This document shows positions 39,153 to 49,111 of a DNA stretch of 64,000 nt, in pieces. The DNA is taken from assembly GCA_951812975.1 (NCBI GenBank), contig CATOTC010000001.1, forward strand, positions 62,001-126,000, in the 5' to 3' direction. Under the pieces are notes generated by a model, which saw only the letters and a list, made by a program, of their open reading frames with translations, was not told where the DNA came from and searched no databases. Position numbers and translations under genes: made by a program. Within the stretch, counting starts at the first letter, position 1; every line of letters starts with the position of its first letter. Origin of the DNA: an uncultured Acidimicrobiales bacterium (GTDB taxonomy: Bacteria; Actinomycetota; Acidimicrobiia; Acidimicrobiales; Aldehydirespiratoraceae).

Positions 39153-39727
39153 GAGAGCAAGTCTGCAAGTTCTGTCAGAGATTCGCATTCCGGCGAACCA
39201 AACAACCATGCATTCATCCCAAGCAACTTCGCCGCCTCGACGTTCCGATTCCGATCGTCGATGAACAGGCAGTCGTTCGCGGCAGCGCCGGTCGCGTCCA
39301 AGACCGACTGGTAGGCGGCAGCATCGGGTTTGCGGAAGCCAATATCGCCCGAGATGCACCAATGATCGAAATAGTCCGTCAACCCAAAGTTCTCACGCAA
39401 CAGAATCGACCATTCGCTCACATCGTTCGAAAGACACACCAAGCCGATCCCCCGGGCACGCGCCACACCAAGCAACTCGAACAGGCCGACCGAGAGTGTG
39501 TGCCGACTGATGTACTCGGCGTCGACGCCATCAACACGACACGCGGCCCAAAACTCGGCACTGCTCCGACGGCCGAGGCTCGCCTCAAGATAGAGACTCC
39601 CTATCTCCGCATCTCCAAGGCGGCAGCCCCGGTCCCGCAAGTACGGAATCAGGATCTCTTCAACGTCATCACAGGACCGGTAGATGACTCCCATCGCATC
39701 AAGCACCAGCCAGAGACACTCGTCCAT
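39149..39727 (-). CDS. HAD-family hydrolase
   Basis: LVLDAMGVIY, LSNDVSEW, KPDAAAYQSVL, FIDDRNRNVEAAKLLGM. Confidence 0.85.
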   Translation of the reverse strand: MDECLWLVLDAMGVIYRSCDDVEEILIPYLRDRGCRLGDAEIGSLYLEASLGRRSSAEFWAACRVDGVDAEYISRHTLSVGLFELLGVARARGIGLVCLSNDVSEWSILLRENFGLTDYFDHWCISGDIGFRKPDAAAYQSVLDATGAAANDCLFIDDRNRNVEAAKLLGMNAWLFGSPECESLTELADLLS

Positions 39728-39906
39728 GCGCAGCGATTCTGTTCGAAGAACAACCTGTCGTGCACTCAATTTACGTGTCGGTTCAGTCAACGAGGAGCGG
39801 TGCAGACGGTTAGCCGCCCAGGACCACACCATCGCCCTCGACCAAACCCCCAAGACAACATGGCCGGCAAAAGAAAACGGCACTTGAGACATCGTGCCGG
39901 TGCCGG

Positions 39907-41109
39907 TCACTCGTAGCGCAGCGCCTCGGTGGGCGACAGGCGGGAGGCCCGGATCGCCGGATAGATCCCCGCCAGCGCACCGATCGCGAACGCCGCGCCG
40001 AGACCGCCCCAGACCGCTATGTCGGGAATTATCACCCGCCATCCCTGGGTTGCCGAATACCCGGCGGTGACCGCAACACCGAGCAGAACTCCCGCTGCAC
40101 CCCCCGCCGCAGACAACAGCAGCGACTCAGTCAGGAACTGGCCGAGGATGTGACCCCGGGTAGCCCCGATCGCTCGTCGCAGACCGATCTCGCCGCGCCG
40201 CTCGAGCACACCGATCACCATCACGTTGGCGATACCGATCCCGCCGACGAACAAAGCCACCGCACCCAAGCCGAGGAAGAGATTCGCGAACTGGTTCTCC
40301 GCGGCCTCCTGTGCCTCCAGCAGGTCCGACGGGCGGCTCACCTCCACCTCTTCGGGGTTCGCCGGATCGGCCGTGGCGGGCATGACGTCGCGGGTGATGT
40401 CGATCCACCCTTCGTCGACTCGCAGATAGACCGTCGTCGCTGCGCCGTCAGCGTCGAAATAGTCGATCGACGCCTGATGCCCGATAATGGCCGCCCGGTC
40501 CAGGTCGGGGGCAAGCGCGAAGGGTTCCAAGATTCCCATCACCTCCACCCAACGGTCGCCGATGAGTACCCGCGGCCTGTGGGTCAGGTCTCTGATTCCG
40601 AGCCGCTGCGCTGTGACCGACCCCAGAACCACGGCCGGATACTCGAGGGCTGCCTCGGTGAGGAACCTGCCGTGGGCGATCTCTCCGTTGAGGGTGTCGA
40701 GCAGGGCCATGTCGCTTCCCACCACCGAGATGCCGCCAGTCCGGCCCGACGGGATGAAGTCGCTGCGGTACACGCCCGCGTCGACTGAGGACACGAAGGA
40801 GATCTCCTCCACGCTCCCCACCCGTCCGATCATCGCCACAGCCTCATCAGGAAGAGTGGCATCGCCGGCACCGAAACCGGCGGATGGGGTCACCTGCAAC
40901 AGGTTGGTGCCCAGAGCATTGATCTTGTCGAGAAGGTCGGACTTCGACGACTCAGAAAGACCGAGCACTCCCACCAGCGAAGCGATGCCGATGGCGATAC
41001 CCAGCGCTGAGAGGGCAGCACGCAGCTTCCGGGATTGAAGCCCCGCAAACCCGACGCGAATCACATCGAACGGCCGCAGCCGGCTTGGCTGGACCCCCGC
41101 ACTCACCAT
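39907..41109 (-). CDS. MacB-like ABC transporter permease
   Basis: N-terminal MacB-PCD plus FtsX-type C-terminus GATRGHILGQFLTESLLLSAAGG. Confidence 0.9.
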   Translation of the reverse strand: MVSAGVQPSRLRPFDVIRVGFAGLQSRKLRAALSALGIAIGIASLVGVLGLSESSKSDLLDKINALGTNLLQVTPSAGFGAGDATLPDEAVAMIGRVGSVEEISFVSSVDAGVYRSDFIPSGRTGGISVVGSDMALLDTLNGEIAHGRFLTEAALEYPAVVLGSVTAQRLGIRDLTHRPRVLIGDRWVEVMGILEPFALAPDLDRAAIIGHQASIDYFDADGAATTVYLRVDEGWIDITRDVMPATADPANPEEVEVSRPSDLLEAQEAAENQFANLFLGLGAVALFVGGIGIANVMVIGVLERRGEIGLRRAIGATRGHILGQFLTESLLLSAAGGAAGVLLGVAVTAGYSATQGWRVIIPDIAVWGGLGAAFAIGALAGIYPAIRASRLSPTEALRYE

Positions 41110-41807
41110 GTCCGCCTCGTATCGGACTGCACCTGCCCATCGAGCAGACGCACGATTCGGGGAAGTTGTCCAGCGATCTCATCGTTGTGGGTGACCACGA
41201 CAATCGTGCTCCCCTCGGCATGCAAACGCTCGAACAGTTCGATGATCGAAGCGCTCGACTTGGAATCCAGGTTGCCGGTGGGCTCATCGGCCAGGATCAG
41301 CGCCGGGTCGTGCACCAGGGCTCTGGCGATCGCGACCCTCTGCCGCTCACCCCCGGACATTTTCGAGGGAATGTGGGACATCCGGTTTCCGAGGCCCACG
41401 CGGTCCAGAGCTGCCGCCGCCCGTTCCCTGCGTTCTCTGGGGGCGACACCCAGATAGAGCAGTCCCCCGGCGACGTTCTCCAGAGCCGAGGTCCCCGACA
41501 ACAAGAAGAACCGCTGGAACACGAACCCCAGCTTGCGCCCCCGGATCGCAGACAGATTCCGCTCAGAGAGCTCCGATGTGTCCAGCCCGTCGACCAGCAC
41601 GGTGCCGCTGCTGGGCCGGTCGAGCGTGCCCATCATGTGCAGCATGGTCGACTTGCCGCATCCCGACGGACCCACCACCCCCAGCATCTCGCCGGGCTCA
41701 ACGGTGAGGCTGACCCCGTCGAGCGCAAGCACTGGCGGAGTGCCCAAGTACGACTTGGTGGCCGAACGAAGTTCCAGCGCCGGGGCGGCTACCTCAGCGG
41801 CGGTCAC
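41103..41807 (-). CDS. MacB/LolD-type ABC ATPase
   Basis: GPSGCGKSTMLHMMGTLDRPSSG, MSGGERQRVAIARALVHDPALILADEPTGNLDSKS. Confidence 0.95.
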   Translation of the reverse strand: MTAAEVAAPALELRSATKSYLGTPPVLALDGVSLTVEPGEMLGVVGPSGCGKSTMLHMMGTLDRPSSGTVLVDGLDTSELSERNLSAIRGRKLGFVFQRFFLLSGTSALENVAGGLLYLGVAPRERRERAAAALDRVGLGNRMSHIPSKMSGGERQRVAIARALVHDPALILADEPTGNLDSKSSASIIELFERLHAEGSTIVVVTHNDEIAGQLPRIVRLLDGQVQSDTRRTW

Positions 41808-44179
41808 GGGATCACGACCTCCAAATCCGGGGCCAGTCCATTGCCGGAGACCTCCACGTATCCATCAGCGAACAGTCCGGTGCCGACCCCGACGAGGCGG
41901 ACGCTTCCGTCGGATTGGACGATCTCAACTGCGTAGCCCCCCTCCTGTAGAGCAAGCAGGGCGCTAACAGGAACACTCAGAACACCTTGCGCTATCTCAG
42001 TGGCGAAGCGAACCTGAACGGTGGCCCCCGTCCAGTTCGGGTCTACCGACTCCAACGGGGCGATGACCACATCCAGATATGACGATTCGTTACTCTGTTC
42101 GGTCGCTGAAACGATCACCGGGACGGCACCCAACTCAATCACTTCGCCGGCCACCTCAGTATCGTCGGGAAGCTCGATCGTCACAGAAGTACCCAGTGCG
42201 AGCAGATCCTGGTCGACGAGGTCGAGCCGGGCGGTGACGCGTTGGGCGGTTACCGTCTGGTCTTGGACCCCGTCGGGCCCGACGGTGCTCGACACCAGTT
42301 CCACCGCAGTCAACTCGTAGAGGACAGCGCCCTCGTTCACCGAATCGCCACGCGAGACTGCCAAGGCGCTGACCGGGGCCGGCCCTGCAATGAAGACCAC
42401 TTGTCCCAGAGGGATCTCGCCGGTCACCGTCACACCGACATCCGTCTGCCATGCCATGACCGCGTCGGCCGTGTCAGAGTCGAAGACGTCATCCACTTCG
42501 AGGTCTCCGTAGCCGAGAGTGACCAGGTTGGTTTCGAGCCATCCGATATCCGGGCCGGGTGTGGTGTCGACGGACATGGAACGCCAAGCGGCTCCGTCGC
42601 CATAGAACAGAAATGCCGTGTCGGCGCCGGCAAGCAGATCGTTGTAGTCGTCCTGAGAGGACTCCAGGGTGAGCTCCGCCGACAACAGGTTCCGACGGGC
42701 CCTCAGCAGTTCGACCGTTTCGGGGTCGGCGAGCAGATCACTGAGCCTGGTTTCTGCCGACTGCAGATTGGAACGAGCCTGTTCAACCTCGAGGGCATCC
42801 GGTCCCTGCCGCAGTTCCTGCAACTGCTCCTCAGCCGATTGCAGGCTGTTGAGCGCACTATCAATATCGGCCGCCGAGGGACCAGCCAACAACTCCGCGA
42901 GAGAATCCTCGGCCGTATCCAAACTGGCAAGCGCACTATCAATATCGGCCACCGAGGGACCAGCCAACAACTCCGCGAGAGAATCCTCGGCCGTATCCAA
43001 ACTGGCAAGCGCACTATCAATATCGGCCACCGAGGGACCAGCCAACAACTCCGCGAGAGAATCCTCGGCCGTTTCCAAGCTGGCAAGCGCCGAATCGTGG
43101 CCTGCCACATCGGAATTGTAGGTCAAGTTGTCATTGAGAAGACGCTCCGACAGATCCGCCCAATCTTCTTCGGTTGATGGCGACCCATACTTCTCGGCTT
43201 CGGCGCGAGCCTCGGCGATGTCGTCGGTGAGGGCCACCATCTGCCCCTCACTCAGAGGCAGACGGCTCAGAGCAGAACCATTGCACAGCGACGCGATCGC
43301 TCTGTCGGTCCAGTAGCAGTATTCGCTCCAGGTGATCTCCAGAGAAACGTAGGACAGGTCCCGCGCGGCCCTAGTTGAGCCAACCCGCTGTTCTGCTAGT
43401 TGGATTGCCGCGGTGGCCTCGGCTATGTCCGTCGGGTCCGGCTCAGCAGTCAGGTCGTCGTAAGCCTCCTGGGCGCGGGCGACTGCCGCTCTGGCGGCTC
43501 CCAATTCGGCTTCAGTAGGTGAATCGAGCAGATCATCGTAAGTCTCCTGCGCACGAGCAACTGCCGCTCGACCCGCGCCCAACTCCGCCTCGGTAGGCGC
43601 AGCAAGCAGATCATCGTAGGTCTCCTGCGCACGAGCAACTGCCGCTCGACCCGCGCCCAATTCAGCTTCGGTAGGCGCAGCGAGCAGATTGTCGAGCGTC
43701 AAGCGGGCCTGGGCAACAGCTGCTTCCGCAGAGGCCAGATCGGCGGGTCCAGCCCCGGATTCAAGATCGTCGAGCGCGATCTCAGCACTCGCCACCGACG
43801 CCTCGGCGGATGCAATCCTCTGTTCGGCCTGCGTCACCTGTGAATCTGTGACCATCGAGTCGATTGCGAACAGTCGGTCACCGCGTTCCAACCGGGCCCC
43901 CTCCTCGGGGACTTCCACCACGACACCACTGCTGGGAGCAACCACGACAAGGGCGTCGTCGTAGGCCAAGGTCCCCGAGATGGTGGTCGTCTCGGAAAGG
44001 TCGCGCACTTCAATAAGGTCGGTGTTCAGAGTGGATGCGGCGGGAGCGTCTGTGCTTTCGCTTTGGTCGGCAACCAGCCAGACCACGACACCTCCGGTGA
44101 CAAGTACCAGGATCAGGATCGCTGTTGAACCCAACCAACGGCGCTTGCGCCGTTTCGGTGGTGCGGACGTCTCGTTCAC
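41804..44179 (-). CDS. HlyD-like periplasmic adaptor with peptidoglycan-binding domain and coiled-coil repeats
   Basis: Lipoyl-like VVVAPSSGVVVEVPEEGARLERGDRLF; PG-binding region VTLGYGDLEVDDVFDSDTADAVMAWQ; two 26-aa repeat arrays. Confidence 0.85.
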   Translation of the reverse strand: MNETSAPPKRRKRRWLGSTAILILVLVTGGVVVWLVADQSESTDAPAASTLNTDLIEVRDLSETTTISGTLAYDDALVVVAPSSGVVVEVPEEGARLERGDRLFAIDSMVTDSQVTQAEQRIASAEASVASAEIALDDLESGAGPADLASAEAAVAQARLTLDNLLAAPTEAELGAGRAAVARAQETYDDLLAAPTEAELGAGRAAVARAQETYDDLLDSPTEAELGAARAAVARAQEAYDDLTAEPDPTDIAEATAAIQLAEQRVGSTRAARDLSYVSLEITWSEYCYWTDRAIASLCNGSALSRLPLSEGQMVALTDDIAEARAEAEKYGSPSTEEDWADLSERLLNDNLTYNSDVAGHDSALASLETAEDSLAELLAGPSVADIDSALASLDTAEDSLAELLAGPSVADIDSALASLDTAEDSLAELLAGPSAADIDSALNSLQSAEEQLQELRQGPDALEVEQARSNLQSAETRLSDLLADPETVELLRARRNLLSAELTLESSQDDYNDLLAGADTAFLFYGDGAAWRSMSVDTTPGPDIGWLETNLVTLGYGDLEVDDVFDSDTADAVMAWQTDVGVTVTGEIPLGQVVFIAGPAPVSALAVSRGDSVNEGAVLYELTAVELVSSTVGPDGVQDQTVTAQRVTARLDLVDQDLLALGTSVTIELPDDTEVAGEVIELGAVPVIVSATEQSNESSYLDVVIAPLESVDPNWTGATVQVRFATEIAQGVLSVPVSALLALQEGGYAVEIVQSDGSVRLVGVGTGLFADGYVEVSGNGLAPDLEVVIP
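42853..43092 (-). repeat. 78-bp in-frame tandem repeat, about 3 copies
   Basis: Near-identical GCGCACTATCAATATCGGCC... starting at 42853, 42931, 43009; encodes 26-aa LDTAEDSLAELLAGPSVADIDSALAS. Confidence 0.95.
43451..43700 (-). repeat. Second 78-bp in-frame tandem repeat, 3+ copies
   Basis: CAGATCATCGTA... units at 43451, 43529, 43607, 43685; encodes AVARAQETYDDLLAAPTEAELGAGRA. Confidence 0.93.
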
Positions 44180-44979
44180 TACGGGTTTCCTCCTGCTTGC
44201 GTTCCGCCGCCACCGAGACCGCCGAGTTCTCCCCGGCAGGCTTCGACGGCGTCCTGCACATCTGGATCGGTCGGGTCGAATGCTTCCCCGAACAGCCGCG
44301 TCCCGGGATTGTCGCCGGTGCCGGTGACGAGCCTCGACAGCTCGGGGTCGTCCACTTCAATTCCTTCCGCACGCAGGCATTGGGCGAATTCGAGCAGCGT
44401 GTCCTCCACCTCGGTCGGGTCGAAGCCGCCTCCGTCCCCTCCGAAGGCGAGACCCTCAAGGTGGTGTCGGCAGACGTCCAGTCCCTGCTGAAAGTCATCT
44501 GATGCGGGGTCGATGCCGGAGTCCGCGAACATCTGACGCCACTGCACGGTACCGGTGGCGTCCACAGTCGGATCAACGAAGTCCGACAGTCCGTTCTCCC
44601 TCATGCACTGGGCGAATTTCAACAACGCCTGCTCGGGGTCCGTTTCCGCAGCCTCGGACTCGACTTCTGTAGCCTCAGGGTCAACCTCCTGCGCCGCGAC
44701 CCCCTCAGAGAAGTCCTCCCCGACGGTGCGGATCTCAGATACGCGGCTCTGGCCGTCGGATGCCGAGGGGATCGTCGCCGCCACCGACTCCGATGTTGTT
44801 GCTTCGGGCGTCGCCGCAGCAGTGATGAGCGTGTCGGTCTCCAGAGGTTCCGCTCCAACCAATGTGGCCACTCCCCTGCTCTCGTTGCCTCGATCGCCGC
44901 CGCCACAGGATGCGGCGATCAACGCGATTGCGAGTGCCGCCGCCATAAATTGGAGTCTCAAGGTGTCCCCCCTCGCCAA
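44179..44979 (-). CDS. Lipoprotein with two CMREnG-type repeats
   Basis: Lipobox LIAASCGG; LLKFAQCMRENGLSDFVDP and LLEFAQCLRAEGIEVDDPE; co-oriented with adaptor. Confidence 0.75.
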   Translation of the reverse strand: MARGDTLRLQFMAAALAIALIAASCGGGDRGNESRGVATLVGAEPLETDTLITAAATPEATTSESVAATIPSASDGQSRVSEIRTVGEDFSEGVAAQEVDPEATEVESEAAETDPEQALLKFAQCMRENGLSDFVDPTVDATGTVQWRQMFADSGIDPASDDFQQGLDVCRHHLEGLAFGGDGGGFDPTEVEDTLLEFAQCLRAEGIEVDDPELSRLVTGTGDNPGTRLFGEAFDPTDPDVQDAVEACRGELGGLGGGGTQAGGNP

Positions 44980-45067
44980 ACTCAGTCCAGACCCGGAATC
45001 AGACAGACCTCATATCTTGGCTCAGATCTCCCGAGAACCCGGCATCGGTGGTCAGTCGCGCATCATG

Positions 45068-45141
45068 TGGGCGCGGAGGGATTCGAACCCCCGACTTCTT
45101 CCTTGTAAGGGAAGCGCTCTAACCAACTGAGCTACGCGCCC
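45068..45141 (-). tRNA. tRNA-Val(TAC)
   Basis: GGGCGCGTAGCTCAGTTGGTTAGAGCGCTTCCCTTACAAGGAAG...GGTTCGAATCCCTCCGCGCCC; cloverleaf with TAC anticodon. Confidence 0.95.
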
Positions 45142-45166
45142 CGAAGAGCAAAGGCTACGGGGGAAT

Positions 45167-45954
<788 letters not shown>

Positions 45955-45958
<4 letters not shown>

Positions 45959-47454
45959 CGTTCTCCGACTCCGAGGTGGCGCTCGAGGCGCTGGCTTTCT
46001 TTGGACATGGTGTAGCTGATGGCCCAGTAGGCGAAGGCCACGAACACCAGGGTTTCTGCAATTGCTGTGGTAGTGAACTGCTGCTGGGAATGGATCAGCT
46101 CGCGGGCTCGGTAGAACTCCACCACGCTGATGAAGGCGAACAGCGTGCTGTCTTTGTACAGGCTGATGAACTGGCCAACCATGGCGGGGATGACTGCCCT
46201 GAGGGCTTGGGGTAGCACGATGAGCCTCATGACGGCCGGTGGTTGAAGGCCCAGGGCTTGCCCAGCCTCGACCTGGCCTTTGGGAATAGCTTGCAGACCG
46301 CCGCGCACCACCTCGGCCAGATATGCCGAGCTGAAGATGGTGAAGACAATGATCGTCCGGGTTATCAAGGAGAGCGGCGTGTCGATGTCGAGGAAGAAGT
46401 CGATGAAGATCTTGGCCACGAACAGCAGGGCGATGAACGGGACACCCCTGAAAACCTCGATGTAGCCCACGCAGAGCCAGCGAACGGCGGGAAGTGAGGA
46501 GCGCCGTCCCACTGCCAGCAGCAGGGCCAGCGGGAATGACAGGACGATGGCCGCTCCTGAGGCCACCAATGTGAGGTACAGGCCCGACCAGTCGTCCCAG
46601 CTCACGCTGGAGGTCTCGCCGATGAACAAATAGGCGATGCGCACCAAAACCGCTGCGGCGACCAAGGCCAAGATCTGGGCTACCCGCTTCAGCCTGACCA
46701 GGTCACTTGCGGTGACGAGCCGAGTACGGCCGAATATCGGCAAGCTCATCGTCGTTCCCAAGTATCTGGTGAGATCTCTCGCGCCGGCGAGTTGGAAGGC
46801 GGCGAGGCCGAACAGCGCACTGGTCCACCACCATGCGTTTCCGTTCGCTCCTGAAACCACCTGGAATGACACGATGGCCATAAAGGCTGACGCGTACCAG
46901 CAGATGCGACGGGAGGAGCGGGGCAAGCGCATGGCGCCGGTGCGGACCGCGAGCCCGACCGCGAGGGTGGAGAGGGTGAACAGGGTTGGCCAGATGGTTC
47001 GGGTAAACACGAGAATGACGGCGAGCAGCAAAAGGATGGACCAGTAGCGGCGCAGCAAATCGAGGGGAGTGGGTCGCTGTGCCACAACGCCGGTGTCCTC
47101 GGCCCGGTCGTGGCTTCGGGCTGTGGCCGTTCCCCAGGCCAGACCCAGAGCCGAGGCCACCATGTACATCTGGACCACGAGCCGCCAATGCTCGTTGCGG
47201 GGGTACACGCCCAACATGAGAAGCGTCAGGTTCCTGCGCACCGCCTCCCACTGGCCGGTGACGAATATGAAGCGTCCGCAGTAGAAGAGGAGGATTGCTC
47301 CGATCACCGCGGCTACCGCGGTGATCAGGGTGTTGTACCAGTTGTTGAACAGGTTTTTGCGCACCCAGGTGCCGGGCGATACTCGCATTTCGGGCGGCAG
47401 CCGGGACGGTTCGCCCTGCGGGCTGGTCTCGGGGTAAGGCACGGTAGCGGTCAT
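45955..47454 (-). CDS. aapM: Amino acid ABC transporter permease
   Basis: His/Glu/Gln permease motifs [27 protein letters not shown]. Confidence 0.88.
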
Positions 47455-47458
47455 CGGT

Positions 47459-49012
47459 TCATCGCTCTTTTAGCTGGATCGATCGGTTGTACACGTTCAA
47501 CAGCGCCGACACGATGAGGTTCATGGTGAGGTACACAATCATGACTATGAGGATGAGCTGGGGAGCGGGGAAGTTGATGCCCCAAGCGGTAACGGCCACG
47601 AGGAAGAGGTCGGGGTAGGCCACGGCGAGTCCCAAAGACGTGTTCTTGATCAGGTTGGCGCACTCGCTGATGTAGGGGGGAATGGCGATCCGCTGTGCTT
47701 GGGGAAGGACGACATGGCGGTATCTCTGGCTGGATTTGAGGGCCACCGACGTTGCGGCTTCAGTCTGGCCTTTGGGGACGGCCAGGATAGATCCACGGAT
47801 GATCTCGGCCACGAAGCTGGCCGTGTAGAGGCCCAAGCCCAGAGTCAGCGCCATGTAGCCCGAGTTGGTGCTGAAACCCCCGACCACTCGCCGCCCGTTC
47901 TCCGACACTGCGGGCCACGACCAGGAGTAGGGGCCACCTAGGGCCGCGAAGCACGCCACCACGATAACTGCGAAAACCCCCACCGACCACAGCAAGCGGT
48001 GATGGGGCTCGCCCGTGTCGATATTGCGACGGGTCCGCCATTGCCACACCGCCACCGCGATGATTGCCGCAGCCAGCACGAGAAGCCAGAACACTCCGAC
48101 ATTGCTCTCAGAGGCCACCGAGGGGACAGCCCATCGGTCCCGGCTGACAATGATCCAGTTGCTGTCGGAGCCGAAGAAAGTACCTTGCCACGGAGGGCTG
48201 GTCGGATTGAAGCGGGGGAACGGGCCGAAGGTAAAAAGGGCGGAGCCGAAAAAGATGATGACGATCAGCGGCGGGATATTGCGGAGGCTTTCCACGTAAA
48301 GGCTGGCCCCTTTGGCCACTAGCCAGTTGGAGGAGAGCCGGGCGATGCCCACGAACAGCCCCACAACGGTCGCGATGATGATTCCCACTACCGAGGCTGC
48401 GACAGTGTTCTGAAATCCGATGAGCAGCCCTTTCCAGACTGGATCGCGTACGTCAAATCCATGGGCGTCGCGTAGGGCAACTCCGTAGTTGGAGTCGAGG
48501 AAGCCGAAGCCCTTGGGCAGGCCGATTTCGTCCATTCTCACGATGAGGTTGTGGAACATCCATCGGATGAGAGCCACTACAACAACCACGGCCAGCAACT
48601 GTGCGGCCAACCGCAGGACACGTACATCGCGCCACAGTGCGGGGATGCCGGGTTCGGGGACTCTCGGATCATCAGTGGGAAGAACCCGCTTTGTCGTGCC
48701 GTCGTAAATGGAACGGACCCCCACCGCTGCCATACCCGGTGTTTGTCCGATGCGCACCGCATCGATCACCACAATTGCCACGATCGCCGCGGGAATAGCC
48801 ACGGCGAACAGCCATGCCAAGGCCAGCTCGGGAATGTCGCTGTAGTTGTCGAGCAGCCGCATTCCCAGTTGCCAAACCGAGATGACTCCCACTAGGGCCA
48901 GAATCAGCAGGTCGGTCAGAAGCGCCAGCACCCGGCGGCTGGAGGGCGCGGAAGGTACTGCGGTGAGATCAGCTTGTGTGCTGGCAAGATCAGCGGTGCT
49001 GCTCATAGACAC
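47459..49012 (-). CDS. aapQ: Amino acid ABC transporter permease
   Basis: ASFVAEIIRGSILAVPKGQTEAATSVAL, long AapQ-like architecture. Confidence 0.88.
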   Translation of the reverse strand: MSMSSTADLASTQADLTAVPSAPSSRRVLALLTDLLILALVGVISVWQLGMRLLDNYSDIPELALAWLFAVAIPAAIVAIVVIDAVRIGQTPGMAAVGVRSIYDGTTKRVLPTDDPRVPEPGIPALWRDVRVLRLAAQLLAVVVVVALIRWMFHNLIVRMDEIGLPKGFGFLDSNYGVALRDAHGFDVRDPVWKGLLIGFQNTVAASVVGIIIATVVGLFVGIARLSSNWLVAKGASLYVESLRNIPPLIVIIFFGSALFTFGPFPRFNPTSPPWQGTFFGSDSNWIIVSRDRWAVPSVASESNVGVFWLLVLAAAIIAVAVWQWRTRRNIDTGEPHHRLLWSVGVFAVIVVACFAALGGPYSWSWPAVSENGRRVVGGFSTNSGYMALTLGLGLYTASFVAEIIRGSILAVPKGQTEAATSVALKSSQRYRHVVLPQAQRIAIPPYISECANLIKNTSLGLAVAYPDLFLVAVTAWGINFPAPQLILIVMIVYLTMNLIVSALLNVYNRSIQLKER

Positions 49013-49036
49013 GGTGACCTTGAACTATAGACAAGG

Positions 49037-49067
49037 GCGGCCCACCGGTCGGTGACCGGTGGGCCGC
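49037..49067 (-). promoter_or_regulatory. Perfect 14-bp intercistronic hairpin between substrate-binding protein and permease genes
   Basis: GCGGCCCACCGGTC-GGT-GACCGGTGGGCCGC. Confidence 0.9.
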
Positions 49068-49111
49068 TAATCGTTCACTGTTCGCTCGCTATGAAACGAG
49101 TCGAGGTTTCC

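Noticed and set aside
42853-43700. Possible CRISPR-like repeat array
   Set aside because: Units are contiguous 78-bp in-frame coding repeats with no spacers.
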